A DNA stretch of 64,000 nucleotides. Origin: Scatosoma sp045654025 (GTDB lineage: Bacteria; Bacillota; Clostridia; Christensenellales; Borkfalkiaceae). The notes beneath the pieces are model-generated. The model was given only the letters and a program-made list of their open reading frames with translations. It did not search any database and had not been told where the DNA came from. Location: assembly GCA_045654025.1 (NCBI GenBank), contig JAZOMO010000044.1:1-64000 (forward strand), given 5' to 3'. Made by a program: the position numbers and the translations under genes. Below are positions 33,682-42,596 of this stretch, piece by piece (the first letter of the stretch is position 1; each line of letters opens with the position of its first letter).

Positions 33682-34837
33682 TTCCTCTACCGCGCCACCC
33701 TTACGCGCAAATCCGCAGAGTATCAACGCGCGACAGCTCGCCTTTCTCGTGGCTTTTTTATTGCCTATCGCAAAATTGTTAGAATTGCCCTCTCTTTTAA
33801 CCGCCTATGCAGGGGGTGATTTGCTGATTGCCACGCTGTTGGGATTAACGATAGAATTTATCCCCTTTTGTTGCCTCTTATTCTTTTGTAAACGCACCAA
33901 ATCCGCCCCGATTGAGGCGTTAGAGCGCCGTTGCGGCAAGATTACGGCGCGGATTTTTTGCGGCGTTTTCGGGGCGTTTTTACTGTTGTACGCCGTACTG
34001 CCGCTACTCGACCTCGAAAAGTTCTCGCACGCGGCGTTTTCGGACACTTCGCCCACCTTTTTCATCTTCGCACCCTTCTTTGTGCTCAGCGGTTTTATCT
34101 GCGCGAATGGGCTTTCTGCTTATGGCAGAGCCGCCGACCTTCTGCCCGCGCTCTTTCTGTTGCCCATTCTCGGCTTAATCGGTATGAGCATTGGTGAGGC
34201 GGATTTTACTCGGCTTTTGCCCGTGATGGAAAAGCCGTTATCCGTTTCCATAAAAGCGGTGTGGAAAACGACGGCGTATTTTTCAGGCGGCGGCTTGCTG
34301 TTGCCGATGATGAGCGGTTACCGATACCGAGACGGAGACGAAAAAAAACTATTGCCTGCCTTTGGGGCGGGGGCGGCGTTGACACTTTTGTTTCTTGCCT
34401 CTTTCTTTGCCGTATTCGGGTTGACGGGAGAAAAGGAACATTACGCCGTGATGAAACTGGCGCAATATTTCCCCGCCTTGAAGTTCGTAGGACGGATTGA
34501 CCTACTGCTCGTGTACACGCTGTCCATCGGGTTGTTTTATTATACGGCACTGCCCATGCAGCTGTTTACCGAGTGCTTCACCCATTGTTTCTCCCTGCGA
34601 AAAAAGTGGATAACAGCAAGCGTTTTATCCGTTGCATTGCTGTTGTTTACCCTGTTTTGCAATAAATACAACAACAGCATTCACGCCTTTTTCAGCGAGG
34701 CGATGCCGCCCGTGTTTTTACTGTTTTCGGTAGGCTTACCGATAGCATTTTTGTTGCTTTTAGGGCAAAAACAGCAGGGCAGGTACGAAAATAACGCCAA
34801 AACCCAAGAAAAAACGGAGGTGTACGATGGGGAATAA
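33668..34837 (+). CDS. Endospore germination permease, GerB family
   Basis: 389 residues with ten predicted membrane helices, GerAB/GerKB type, belonging to the APC amino-acid permease superfamily. It forms the germinant-binding or channel part of the receptor in the spore inner membrane. It overlaps gerA by 14 bases and gerC by 11, so translation is coupled. The first 20 residues are Ser/Ala-rich and polar, a short extension before the first helix (ARQLAFLVAFLLPI). The ligand cannot be predicted. Confidence 0.92.
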   Translation: MITNNSSTAPPLRANPQSINARQLAFLVAFLLPIAKLLELPSLLTAYAGGDLLIATLLGLTIEFIPFCCLLFFCKRTKSAPIEALERRCGKITARIFCGVFGAFLLLYAVLPLLDLEKFSHAAFSDTSPTFFIFAPFFVLSGFICANGLSAYGRAADLLPALFLLPILGLIGMSIGEADFTRLLPVMEKPLSVSIKAVWKTTAYFSGGGLLLPMMSGYRYRDGDEKKLLPAFGAGAALTLLFLASFFAVFGLTGEKEHYAVMKLAQYFPALKFVGRIDLLLVYTLSIGLFYYTALPMQLFTECFTHCFSLRKKWITASVLSVALLLFTLFCNKYNNSIHAFFSEAMPPVFLLFSVGLPIAFLLLLGQKQQGRYENNAKTQEKTEVYDGE

Positions 34838-35957
34838 AAAGTCGATTGTGTACTACCTTTGTATTCTGCTTTTCTTGTTGATTGCGTTTTTTAGCAACGA
34901 TTTCAACCTCGTCAACGTGCAAAAAACCGCCATCGTTACGGCGATTGCGATTGACAAAGAAGAGGAAGGGTTTTCCCTAACGGCGTTGATTGCCAGCCCT
35001 ACCTCGGAAGGGGGCGACGGAGGCGCGCAGACGGGGCAAACCGCAGACGGGTACGCTACAGTGCAAGGGAAAGGCAAGACGGTGGCAGAGGCGTTGGAAA
35101 AAATCAACGCTAAGACGGGCTGGTATCCAAAGCTGGTTTTTTGTCGGGTGCTACTCCTTGGTAAAACCCTCTGTCAAGACAACGTCTTTGACGCGCTGGA
35201 TTATTTCCTTCGCAACGAGTACGCCGCCGACGACCCGTTACTTGCCGCCACCGATGGGAAAGCAGGGGAATTACTGCAAGCCAAACCGCCCTTAAAAACC
35301 GCCGTCAGTGAGGCAATCGAAAAGGTGCTGTCCGACCAACCCAAACGGGTGGGGGCGGTGCTTACCACAACCTTGCGACCATTTGCAATCTCTTACTTTT
35401 CAGCAGGAAACAGCGGAATAATGCCCTTAATTACCAAGGAAACGAGAGAGGACGGCGACGTTTTCAACGCCTCAAAAACCGCCCTTTTTCAAAATGGACG
35501 ACGGATAGGAACTCTGGATGAGAAGGGTACTTTTGCCCTTGCTTGTATTCAAAACCCTTTGCGCCTTGCCGCTTACACCCTACAAAGCCAAGGAGAGGAA
35601 AACACCTTGCTCATCAAGCAAAATAGGCGAAAGCTCCGCTTTTTCGTGGACGGGGATACGCCTACCATGCGCATTGACCTCGCCTTATACGCAGAATGGG
35701 CGGATGCAGGCGATAGCCAAAATTTGGAGGCGCTGTCGGGCAGAGAGCGGCGATCCGCGCTGTACACCAACGCAGGAAACGCCTTAAAGGAGCAAATCTT
35801 ATCTACCTTTCAATACTGTAAAGATCTCCATTTCGACGTCTTTGATGCCATCGGACGATTGCAAAAATACGAAAACAACCACTTTGCGCGCCTCAAGGAC
35901 AGCCTTGTGGAACGGTTGCAGTTAGATTTGTCCGTTCGTTTTGCGCCGATACGATAA
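34827..35957 (+). CDS. Germinant receptor C subunit, Ger(x)C family, apparently without a lipobox
   Basis: 376 residues. After an N-terminal hydrophobic helix the sequence follows Ger(x)C: VNVQKTAIVTAIAIDKEEEGF, VQGKGKTVAEALEKINAKTG, an internal beta-rich part, and a C-terminal FDVFDAIGRL block. Known GerC proteins are lipoproteins with a cysteine after the signal (usual LTGCWD). Here the corresponding site reads FFSNDFN with no cysteine, and the only early Cys (12) lies inside the helix without lipobox spacing, so it may be anchored by the uncleaved helix. GGAGG lies 6 bases before the ATG. The last gene of the operon, followed by a terminator. Confidence 0.9.
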   Translation: MGNKKSIVYYLCILLFLLIAFFSNDFNLVNVQKTAIVTAIAIDKEEEGFSLTALIASPTSEGGDGGAQTGQTADGYATVQGKGKTVAEALEKINAKTGWYPKLVFCRVLLLGKTLCQDNVFDALDYFLRNEYAADDPLLAATDGKAGELLQAKPPLKTAVSEAIEKVLSDQPKRVGAVLTTTLRPFAISYFSAGNSGIMPLITKETREDGDVFNASKTALFQNGRRIGTLDEKGTFALACIQNPLRLAAYTLQSQGEENTLLIKQNRRKLRFFVDGDTPTMRIDLALYAEWADAGDSQNLEALSGRERRSALYTNAGNALKEQILSTFQYCKDLHFDVFDAIGRLQKYENNHFARLKDSLVERLQLDLSVRFAPIR

Positions 35958-35983
35958 AAGGACCTGCCACAAGGCAAGTCCTT
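35958..35983. terminator. Shared intrinsic terminator between gerC and mntP
   Basis: AAGGACCTGCC (35958-35968) pairs with GGCAAGTCCTT (35973-35983), one mismatch, ACAA loop, and T-runs follow in both directions. The two convergent genes share it. Confidence 0.85.
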
Positions 35984-36002
35984 TTTTAATTTCTATGTAG
36001 AC

Positions 36003-36617
36003 TTATAACAACCCTTCAATCAATAACTTGATACCGATACCCACAAGGACGATACCACCGGCAAGACCTGCTTTATCCGCCAGCTTGTTGCCGATTGCAC
36101 GGCCGAGGTACACCGCGCCGATACACAAGGCGAAGGTCACTGCACCGATGACACCAACAGAACCAAATATGCCCAGCGCCAAGCCGCCTTCGTTCATCTG
36201 CGCCATACGCAGGGTAACGCCAACCGCCAAAGCGTCAATAGAGGTTGCCACCGATTGCAGGGTCAGCTTGCCGTAGTTCAGGCACTCCCCGATGCAGCCA
36301 TCCTCGCATCCGCAATCATCGCCGCCGCGCATTTCCTTGATCGCATCAAAGATCATCTTGCCACCCAAGAAGGAGAGCAGAATACACGCAATAATCGACG
36401 ATGCCATTTCAAAGAATTCCTGCAAACCATCTGCCAACAAGTCAGTAATAAAATATCCGATTAAGGGCATCACGCCCTGGAACACACCGAAGAACAAAGC
36501 AATGATAAACACGTTGGACGTACGCCATTTTTTTGCGGTCATACCGTTGGTCATACTCACCGCGCAGGCATCCATTGCTAAGGCTACCGACATCAATAAA
36601 ACTTCAATAACTCCCAT
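36003..36617 (-). CDS. mntP: Manganese efflux pump MntP
   Basis: 204 residues, six helices, the MntP (DUF204) family that exports Mn2+ across the cytoplasmic membrane. ALAMDACAVSM in helix 1 and SIDALAVGVTL in helix 4 carry the conserved Asp pair. The central cytoplasmic loop holds an uncommon cysteine-rich insert, DDCGCEDGCIGEC, near residues 98-110. The ATG abuts the stop of the upstream decarboxylase, with GGAG 6 bases before it. No manganese riboswitch (yybP-ykoY) was seen upstream. Confidence 0.92.
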   Translation of the reverse strand: MGVIEVLLMSVALAMDACAVSMTNGMTAKKWRTSNVFIIALFFGVFQGVMPLIGYFITDLLADGLQEFFEMASSIIACILLSFLGGKMIFDAIKEMRGGDDCGCEDGCIGECLNYGKLTLQSVATSIDALAVGVTLRMAQMNEGGLALGIFGSVGVIGAVTFALCIGAVYLGRAIGNKLADKAGLAGGIVLVGIGIKLLIEGLL

Positions 36618-37910
36618 TTATTTCTCCATAAATACCCGTATTTCACCGTTCTCTACGCCAAATACGTTCGTTGCTTTTCGCAACGCCTCTATCTTCTCTT
36701 TCGTGATACGCTCCCCTTTTTGGACGAGGGGCAAGCAGGGGGGAAACAATCCGCAAACACCCGCAGAAATTCGTCCTTCGGCATTCTCTAAACACACCTT
36801 TTCCGTAAGAAATCCGTCCGTTTTATGGATTTTCACGGGGGCAGGGGTGGAATGAAGCTCCTTTCCCTTTAAAAGCAACCCTTCCGCTTCCGCGCGACTC
36901 AAAAAAGCAAACAGCAATTCTATCTCTCCTTGTTCCATCACGGGGGAGAGGTAAAAGCACACCAAATTCTCTGATGCGAACTCCGGGTAAATCCCCTCGG
37001 AAATCGCCTTTTTTTCTAAGGCAAAGCCGTCCACCGCAAACACGCAAAGCTTCGTATAGTCCTCGCTTTCATACAGGTATGATTTCTCTTGTTTGCGTTG
37101 TTGTATATACCCTTCCAGCTCTTGATTTTCAGGGTATTTCACCGCATATTCCACCGATGCCATAATCGGGTAGGAAGGGCTGGTCGTGCGGAAGATATCC
37201 ACCGCCGCACGCAAAGCCTCTACACAAGGCTGTTTCGCCGATACCACCGCGCCTTGGGTGAGGGCAGGCAAGCTTTTATGTACGCCGTCCACCCACATAT
37301 CCGCGTACGTGCCTGCGTACAACGCGCGGTTATAATGTAAGTGTCCGCCGTGCGCGCCGTCTACCACCAGATACTTTCCTTGCTGTTTACAAGCTGATTG
37401 AATAGCCTGCAAGTCGGCAACGTTGCCATAATAGTCTGGCGAAGTCAAAAACAGAGCGTCCGCACCCTCTATGCCTTCCAAAACGTCAGTTGCGCAAATT
37501 TTACGAGGCAAGCCGTTTTTCCCCATCGGGGTTTCCAGCAATACGGGTTGCATGCCCGTCAATAGACAGCCATTGAAAAAGCTTTTATGCGAGGCGGTAA
37601 ACGCCGCAACCGTTCGACAGCCCAAAGTCTTTAACGCTTGTAGCATGGACAACACACCAGCGGTCGAACCGTCCGTTAAGATGTAGGACGCATCCGCACC
37701 GACGATTTTGGCGATATCCTCCTGCGCCGACAAAATCACGCCGCGCGGGCAGGAGAGGTTGTCCGAATAGTCAAGCTCGGTAATATCGTACCCGTTTTGC
37801 TTGTGACCGGGGGTGTGATAAGAGTGATGTTCCGCCTTCGCCTGTTTCTCCAGCATTTGGAGAATGTGACAACGCTTTGCTACACCCTCGTTTGTAAAGA
37901 AGCCTAGCAT
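36618..37910 (-). CDS. Orn/Lys/Arg decarboxylase-family PLP enzyme
   Basis: 430 residues, the fold type I decarboxylase major domain: HSYHTPGHK near residue 30, TDGSTAGVLSMLQAL, VDGAHGGHLHYN, and the PLP lysine in VDGVHKSLPALTQGAVV near 225. It is shorter than SpeA/CadA (about 480 or more), with a reduced C-terminal domain. Members make agmatine, cadaverine or putrescine; the substrate cannot be fixed. It overlaps or abuts neighbours on both sides and so is co-transcribed with a membrane protein and mntP. GGAG lies 10 bases before the ATG. Confidence 0.88.
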   Translation of the reverse strand: MLGFFTNEGVAKRCHILQMLEKQAKAEHHSYHTPGHKQNGYDITELDYSDNLSCPRGVILSAQEDIAKIVGADASYILTDGSTAGVLSMLQALKTLGCRTVAAFTASHKSFFNGCLLTGMQPVLLETPMGKNGLPRKICATDVLEGIEGADALFLTSPDYYGNVADLQAIQSACKQQGKYLVVDGAHGGHLHYNRALYAGTYADMWVDGVHKSLPALTQGAVVSAKQPCVEALRAAVDIFRTTSPSYPIMASVEYAVKYPENQELEGYIQQRKQEKSYLYESEDYTKLCVFAVDGFALEKKAISEGIYPEFASENLVCFYLSPVMEQGEIELLFAFLSRAEAEGLLLKGKELHSTPAPVKIHKTDGFLTEKVCLENAEGRISAGVCGLFPPCLPLVQKGERITKEKIEALRKATNVFGVENGEIRVFMEK

Positions 37911-37914
37911 ATGG

Positions 37915-38946
37915 TTATTTCTCCCCGCAGACGTCTTTAATCAAGGCGTTCAAATACAGCAGGTTTTCGTATTGAAAATCCTTATCCAGCTTATCAAAAG
38001 TCATAAACAAAGCGTTGATATTCACCGCCGTTTCCACATTGTCATAGTTGTTGTAGTAGATATGATCCTTCAAATCTTTCATCGGGGATTGTTCGCTGGG
38101 ACACAGGTTGATACCGTACACGCCTTCACGCGTAAACTCATCGGTCACCTTTACGGAGACATTATTGAGCTCCACATACCCCTTTTCTAAACAAGAAAAG
38201 AAGGTTTCGTACGCCTCTAGGTAGGAACGAATACGCGCCTTTTCGGCGGGAATCCCTTCTACAATCTGTGATTCCTTCTTAAAACGCTTGTCCTTATTCT
38301 TTTTTACACGGGCGCGGAAAGCCGTTTCCACAGCCTCCTCGTTCAGACTATCTTTATCGAAGGTCGCAACCGTCAAGGATACGCCGCCGAACACTTTTTC
38401 CTCTTCGCTTTTGACAGTATAGAATTGCGCAAGGTACTCCCGCATCTGCGTAAAGTAGCCCTTGCCTTGCTCGCTATCATCCAGACGGGTTATATATCTG
38501 CTGTGGGTACGAAGCAACAGATGCAGATAGTTGTCGCCGTATTTGTACACCGTATCGCCATTCTCGTCCTTCAGCACCTCACCGTTTTCATCCAGCTCTG
38601 CTGTACGGCTCCTCGGCGTATCCGCAACCATCAACACGTCTCCTTCGGAAAGCTGTAAATTCGCGCCGAATAAATCACTGAAGCTGCCCGCGCCACCGCG
38701 CATATTATCCACGACTTCTGCCTCTAAAATGCCATAGGAATAGCCGCCGTAGATTTTTGCGTCTTTACCGTAGCTTATCCCTAAATAATTATTAACAACA
38801 AAGCGCTCCGTCGAGGTGACTTTTGTGGCGGTCAGCAAAAAGACCAACACCCAAATCATCACGAACGCCACCGCCGTAAACATTATCTTTACCCAGTCGT
38901 AGGAAAGCAAATGCTCTAACCGTTTTTTTGTGATTTTTGCATCCAT
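37915..38946 (-). CDS. Single-pass membrane protein with large extracytoplasmic domain, unknown function
   Basis: ATG 38946 chosen (GGAG 8 bases upstream); 343 residues. One helix at about residues 20-42 follows a basic N-terminus (AKITKKRLEHLLSYDWVK), giving an N-in topology. The remainder is a charged extracytoplasmic domain with an Asp/Glu-rich stretch (LDENGEVLKDENGD). No known domain is recognised. It is the first gene ahead of the decarboxylase and mntP. Confidence 0.8.
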   Translation of the reverse strand: MDAKITKKRLEHLLSYDWVKIMFTAVAFVMIWVLVFLLTATKVTSTERFVVNNYLGISYGKDAKIYGGYSYGILEAEVVDNMRGGAGSFSDLFGANLQLSEGDVLMVADTPRSRTAELDENGEVLKDENGDTVYKYGDNYLHLLLRTHSRYITRLDDSEQGKGYFTQMREYLAQFYTVKSEEEKVFGGVSLTVATFDKDSLNEEAVETAFRARVKKNKDKRFKKESQIVEGIPAEKARIRSYLEAYETFFSCLEKGYVELNNVSVKVTDEFTREGVYGINLCPSEQSPMKDLKDHIYYNNYDNVETAVNINALFMTFDKLDKDFQYENLLYLNALIKDVCGEK

Positions 38947-38990
38947 ATCGTATTCTCCTATCCTATTGCTTTTGCAGAGCAATATGAAAA

Positions 38991-39015
38991 AACGCCGAAG
39001 ATTTTTATCGGCGTT
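38991..39015 (-). terminator. Intrinsic terminator after lysS
   Basis: AACGCCGA (38991-38998) pairs with TCGGCGTT (39008-39015). Leftward outflow is T-rich. Confidence 0.82.
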
Positions 39016-39037
39016 TTCGTCTGCGCCGACGGGGCGC

Positions 39038-40543
39038 TTATTTTTTCGGTTTCATGGTGGGGAAGAGGATGACGTCACGAATGGTAGAGCTGTCCGTAAG
39101 CAACATTACTAATCTGTCTAAGCCCATTCCCAAGCCGCCTGTGGGAGGCAAGCCGTATTCCAAAGCGTTGATGAAATCTTCGTCCACCTGCGCTTCGTTG
39201 TTGCCCTTTGCGCGCTTTGCTTCTACCTGCTTTACCATACGCTGTTTCTGGTCGATCGGATCGTTCAATTCCGAGAACGCGTTGCCGTATTCGTGTGCGC
39301 AGATGAAGTATTCAAACCGTTCGGTGAACGCAGGGTTGGAGGGTTTACGCTTTGCCAAAGGCGAGTTTTCTACGGGATAATCGTAGATGATGGTGGGTTG
39401 AATCAGCTTGTCTTCTACAAACGCATCGAAGAATTCGATAAGGACATGCCCCTTGGTTGCGGCATCACCCTGTTCAAGCTCTAAGCCTTTTTCTTTTGCA
39501 ACGGCGCGAGCCTGCTCGTCCGTTGCCCAGTCGTTGTAGTCAACGCCAGCATACTTCTTCACAGCCTCTGCCATGGTCATTCTCGTCCATTCGCCCATGT
39601 GGATTACCGTACCCTGGTAAGTGATATCCAGCGTACCGCATACCTTCAAGGTAACCGTCTTGTAGAGGTCCTCGATGAGATTCATCATGTCCACGTAGTC
39701 GCTGTACGCCTGGTACATTTCAATCGTGGTGAATTCAGGGTTATGGAAAGCGTCCATACCTTCGTTACGGAAGATACGACCTACTTCGTATACCTTATCC
39801 AAGCCACCGACAATCAAACGCTTTAAGAACAGCTCGGTTTCGATACGCATGTACATATCCAAGTCGAGCGCGTTGTGGTGGGTTTTGAAGGGGCGCGCGT
39901 CTGCGCCGATTTCCAGCGTCAAAAGGGTAGGGGTGTCTACTTCCAAATACCCCATACCATCAAGGTATGCGCGGATTTCCTTCAAGATTTGCGAACGAAC
40001 ACGGAAGGTCTTTTTCACGTCGTCGTTCATAATCAAATCCAAGTGGCGAAGACGGTACTTCAAGTCCTGATTTTGCAAACCGTTGTACTTTTCAGGCAAC
40101 GGCAACAGGGACTTAGTCAGCATAATCATTTCCTGCACGTGCAGGGAAATTTCTCCCGTCTGCGTTTTGAATACTACACCCTTAACGCCGATGATATCGC
40201 CGATGTCGTAATCCTTTTTGTAGGAAGTATAGTTCTCTTCACCCAAATCGTTGCGGGAGACGTACAGCTGAATACTACCGCTCTTGTCTGCGATATGGGA
40301 GAAGGAAGCCTTACCCATGATACGTCTGGACATCATACGCCCTGCCACAGACACAAGCTGACCTTCGTATTTTTCGTAGTTCGCTTTGATATCCGCAGAG
40401 TCTGCGTTGACGTCGTATTTTACCTGTTCGTAAGGATTTTTGCCTTCCGAAATGAGCTTTTGCAGCTTTTCACGGCGAATTCTCGCCTGTTCAATCAGCT
40501 GTTCTTCTTCCTTAACTTCCACGTTTACGTTCTTATCTTGCAT
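39038..40543 (-). CDS. lysS: Lysyl-tRNA synthetase, class II
   Basis: 501 residues, class IIb. An N-terminal OB-fold anticodon domain (about 60-160) is followed by the catalytic core with motif 2 (FRNEGMDAFHNPEFT) and motif 3 (GLGMGLDRLVMLL) near the C-terminus. It charges tRNA-Lys in the cytoplasm. It lies 32 bases downstream of greA, an arrangement common in Firmicutes, and is expected to share the greA promoter. No T-box is present. Confidence 0.95.
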   Translation of the reverse strand: MQDKNVNVEVKEEEQLIEQARIRREKLQKLISEGKNPYEQVKYDVNADSADIKANYEKYEGQLVSVAGRMMSRRIMGKASFSHIADKSGSIQLYVSRNDLGEENYTSYKKDYDIGDIIGVKGVVFKTQTGEISLHVQEMIMLTKSLLPLPEKYNGLQNQDLKYRLRHLDLIMNDDVKKTFRVRSQILKEIRAYLDGMGYLEVDTPTLLTLEIGADARPFKTHHNALDLDMYMRIETELFLKRLIVGGLDKVYEVGRIFRNEGMDAFHNPEFTTIEMYQAYSDYVDMMNLIEDLYKTVTLKVCGTLDITYQGTVIHMGEWTRMTMAEAVKKYAGVDYNDWATDEQARAVAKEKGLELEQGDAATKGHVLIEFFDAFVEDKLIQPTIIYDYPVENSPLAKRKPSNPAFTERFEYFICAHEYGNAFSELNDPIDQKQRMVKQVEAKRAKGNNEAQVDEDFINALEYGLPPTGGLGMGLDRLVMLLTDSSTIRDVILFPTMKPKK

Positions 40544-40575
40544 TGTACACCTCTATTTTAACCGTTCTCGTTTAT

Positions 40576-41100
40576 TTACGCAAGTTCTACTTTCTTGATA
40601 ACAAGCTCGTAGGAGTTGCCGTTGGGCAAATGCACCGTTACCGTTTCCCCCTGCTTGTGTCCAAACAAGGAAGCACCCATCGGGGATTCGTTGGAAATCT
40701 TGTTTTCCTCGATGTTTGCATCCATCGAACCGGTGATTTCGTACACCTCTTCCTCTTCGAACATATCGTCGTATACCGTCACCTTTACACCAAAGGTTAC
40801 GAAGTCTACGTCTGCCTTGGGCGTACCGTAGATGCAACGGTTTTTCAGTTTATATTCCAGTTCAAAGATCTCCCCTTCGTTGCTTGCCTGCTCGTTTCTT
40901 GCGGCATCGTATTCTGCATTTTCCGAAAGGTCGCCGTGGCTTCTTGCCTCGGTGATTCTCGCCACGATCTCATCTCTCTTTTCCGTCTGTAAATACTTCA
41001 AGTACGCTTTCTTTTCTTCATATCCCTCTCTGGACATGTATACCTTCTCCTGCTCAATCTCCGCAAGAGCGCCACTCTCCGTATAATACGTCTTTGCCAT
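40576..41100 (-). CDS. greA: Transcription elongation factor GreA, with an N-terminal extension
   Basis: 174 residues. The coiled-coil tip AxxHGDLSENAEYDAARNEQA carries the acidic residues that stimulate RNA polymerase transcript cleavage; the C-terminal FKBP-like domain (SPMGASLFGHKQGE) binds the polymerase. About 21 residues precede the usual GreA start (at MSREGYEEKK). The AGGAGG site 10 bases before ATG 41100 supports the long form. It precedes lysS. The leader holds a candidate attenuator. Confidence 0.92.
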   Translation of the reverse strand: MAKTYYTESGALAEIEQEKVYMSREGYEEKKAYLKYLQTEKRDEIVARITEARSHGDLSENAEYDAARNEQASNEGEIFELEYKLKNRCIYGTPKADVDFVTFGVKVTVYDDMFEEEEVYEITGSMDANIEENKISNESPMGASLFGHKQGETVTVHLPNGNSYELVIKKVELA

Positions 41101-41149
41101 TTACTTTTCTCCTCCTAATCGCCATCACGGCGTAATCCCTATTAAACGC

Positions 41150-41181
41150 AAAAAAACCGCCGCAACCGAAGTAGGTCACGG
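41150..41181 (-). promoter_or_regulatory. Candidate transcription attenuator in the greA leader
   Basis: In the minus-strand RNA, CCGUGACC (41181-41174) pairs with GGUUGCGG (41167-41160), including two G-U pairs around a 6-base loop. It is followed by CGG and seven U (41156-41150). The hairpin is inside the leader, between the promoter at 41204-41232 and ATG 41100. Confidence 0.6.
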
Positions 41182-41203
41182 TGATTTCGCTTCTATGGTC
41201 ATT

Positions 41204-41232
41204 ATTATACCCGTTTTTTTTACGCTTGTCAA
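41204..41232 (-). promoter_or_regulatory. Sigma-A promoter of greA-lysS
   Basis: TTGACA (41227-41232) and TATAAT (41204-41209), 17-base spacer, minus strand. The predicted start is near 41197, giving a leader of about 97 bases. Confidence 0.9.
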
Positions 41233-41319
41233 TTCATTTTTCCCCCTTTCCATAGGAAAAAATAGAAAATTTTACGCTTTTTTTTGCGGGTTTTTCTTCG
41301 GTAAAAACCTCTTTGCTTT

Positions 41320-42486
41320 TTACAGCTTCTTCATAAACGCCGACATTCTCTCGAATGCCTCGTTGAGTTGCGCCATTCCCGTTGCGTAGGAAAGTCGTAC
41401 GTTTTCCACCCCGAACTGCCCGAACGCCGTCCCTGGTACGACCGCTACTTTTTGCTCTTTTAACAAGCGTTCAGCGAACGTTTCACTATCCATTCCCGTA
41501 TTTTTCACCGACGGAAAAGCGTAAAACGCACCCCTCGGTTCAAAGCATTCCAAGCCGATTTCAGTCAAGGAACTGAGGACGAAGCGACGGCGCTTATCGT
41601 ACGCCTCACGCATTTCTTCCACGACGGAAAATCCGTCCGAGAACCCGTCCGAGAGCGCCTCGATGCCCGCATACTGCGAAGTAATCGGTGCGCACAGCAT
41701 CGCATACTGATGGATTTTGAACATCGCGTTGTCAATCTCCGCAGGAGCGGCAACGTAGCCAAGTCGCCAACCCGTCATTGCAAACGCCTTGGAAAAACCA
41801 CTGACGTATACCGTTCTTTCCTTCATACCAGGAAGTGTAGCAATCGAACAATGCCGTCCGCCGTAAGTGAGCTCGGCATAGATTTCGTCGGTGATGACAA
41901 GCAGGTCGTGCTTGATGATGACCTTTGCAATCGCCTCTAACTGTTGCTTCGTCATGACTGCGCCCGTAGGATTGTTGGGGTAGGTCAGAATGATTGCCTT
42001 CGTCTTGTCCGTCACCGCTTTTTCAATCGCCTCAGGACGGACGATGAAATCGTCTTCTTCCCTACATTCCACCGCCACGGGTACGCCATCCGACATGGTA
42101 ATCAAGGGGGCGTACGACACGTAGGCGGGGTCGGGAACAAGCACCTCTTCGCCACGCTCGACACAAGCGCGCAGAGCAAGGTCAATCGCCTCACTGCCAC
42201 CTACGGTGATGATGATATTTTTCGGGTCGTATTGCAGAGCAAACCGCTCGGATAAATACCGAGAAACCAGCTCTAACAGCTTGGGCAGACCACGATTGCC
42301 CGTATATTGCGTATAGCCTCTTTGCAGGGAAGTGATTGCCGCAGACCGCACACGCCACGGGGTGACGAAATCGGGTTCGCCCACACCCAGCGAAATTGCG
42401 CCTTCGGTTTCCCGTACGATATCGAAGAATTTTCTAATACCGCTTGGCTTTAACGCCTTTGATTTTTCGTTGATAAAACTACGCAT
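41320..42486 (-). CDS. Class I/II pyridoxal-phosphate aminotransferase
   Basis: 388 residues of the PatA-like branch: SGIRKFFDIV, ISLGVGEPDFVTP, YPNNPTGAVM, DEIYAELTY, the PLP lysine in SGFSKAFAMTGWRLGY near 235, and a C-terminal RLSYATGM arginine site. It is downstream of an Lrp/AsnC regulator on the same strand, a common pairing that suggests amino-acid-responsive control. The ATG has only a weak ribosome site (AGGTT). The amino acid used is not predictable. The 219 bases between its stop and greA hold the greA promoter and leader. Confidence 0.9.
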   Translation of the reverse strand: MRSFINEKSKALKPSGIRKFFDIVRETEGAISLGVGEPDFVTPWRVRSAAITSLQRGYTQYTGNRGLPKLLELVSRYLSERFALQYDPKNIIITVGGSEAIDLALRACVERGEEVLVPDPAYVSYAPLITMSDGVPVAVECREEDDFIVRPEAIEKAVTDKTKAIILTYPNNPTGAVMTKQQLEAIAKVIIKHDLLVITDEIYAELTYGGRHCSIATLPGMKERTVYVSGFSKAFAMTGWRLGYVAAPAEIDNAMFKIHQYAMLCAPITSQYAGIEALSDGFSDGFSVVEEMREAYDKRRRFVLSSLTEIGLECFEPRGAFYAFPSVKNTGMDSETFAERLLKEQKVAVVPGTAFGQFGVENVRLSYATGMAQLNEAFERMSAFMKKL

Positions 42487-42596
42487 AAAGAACCTATTTG
42501 TTTTTGGTTAATCTACCATCACGCCGAGTGTACTAATCGTACACGACCAAGGGAACACGGAACGCAACGCAGTATTGCGCCGCATTTTATAGGCAA

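Noticed and set aside
36600..36640. Manganese riboswitch before mntP
   Set aside because: mntP abuts the decarboxylase stop, so there is no leader to hold one, and none is visible upstream of the operon.
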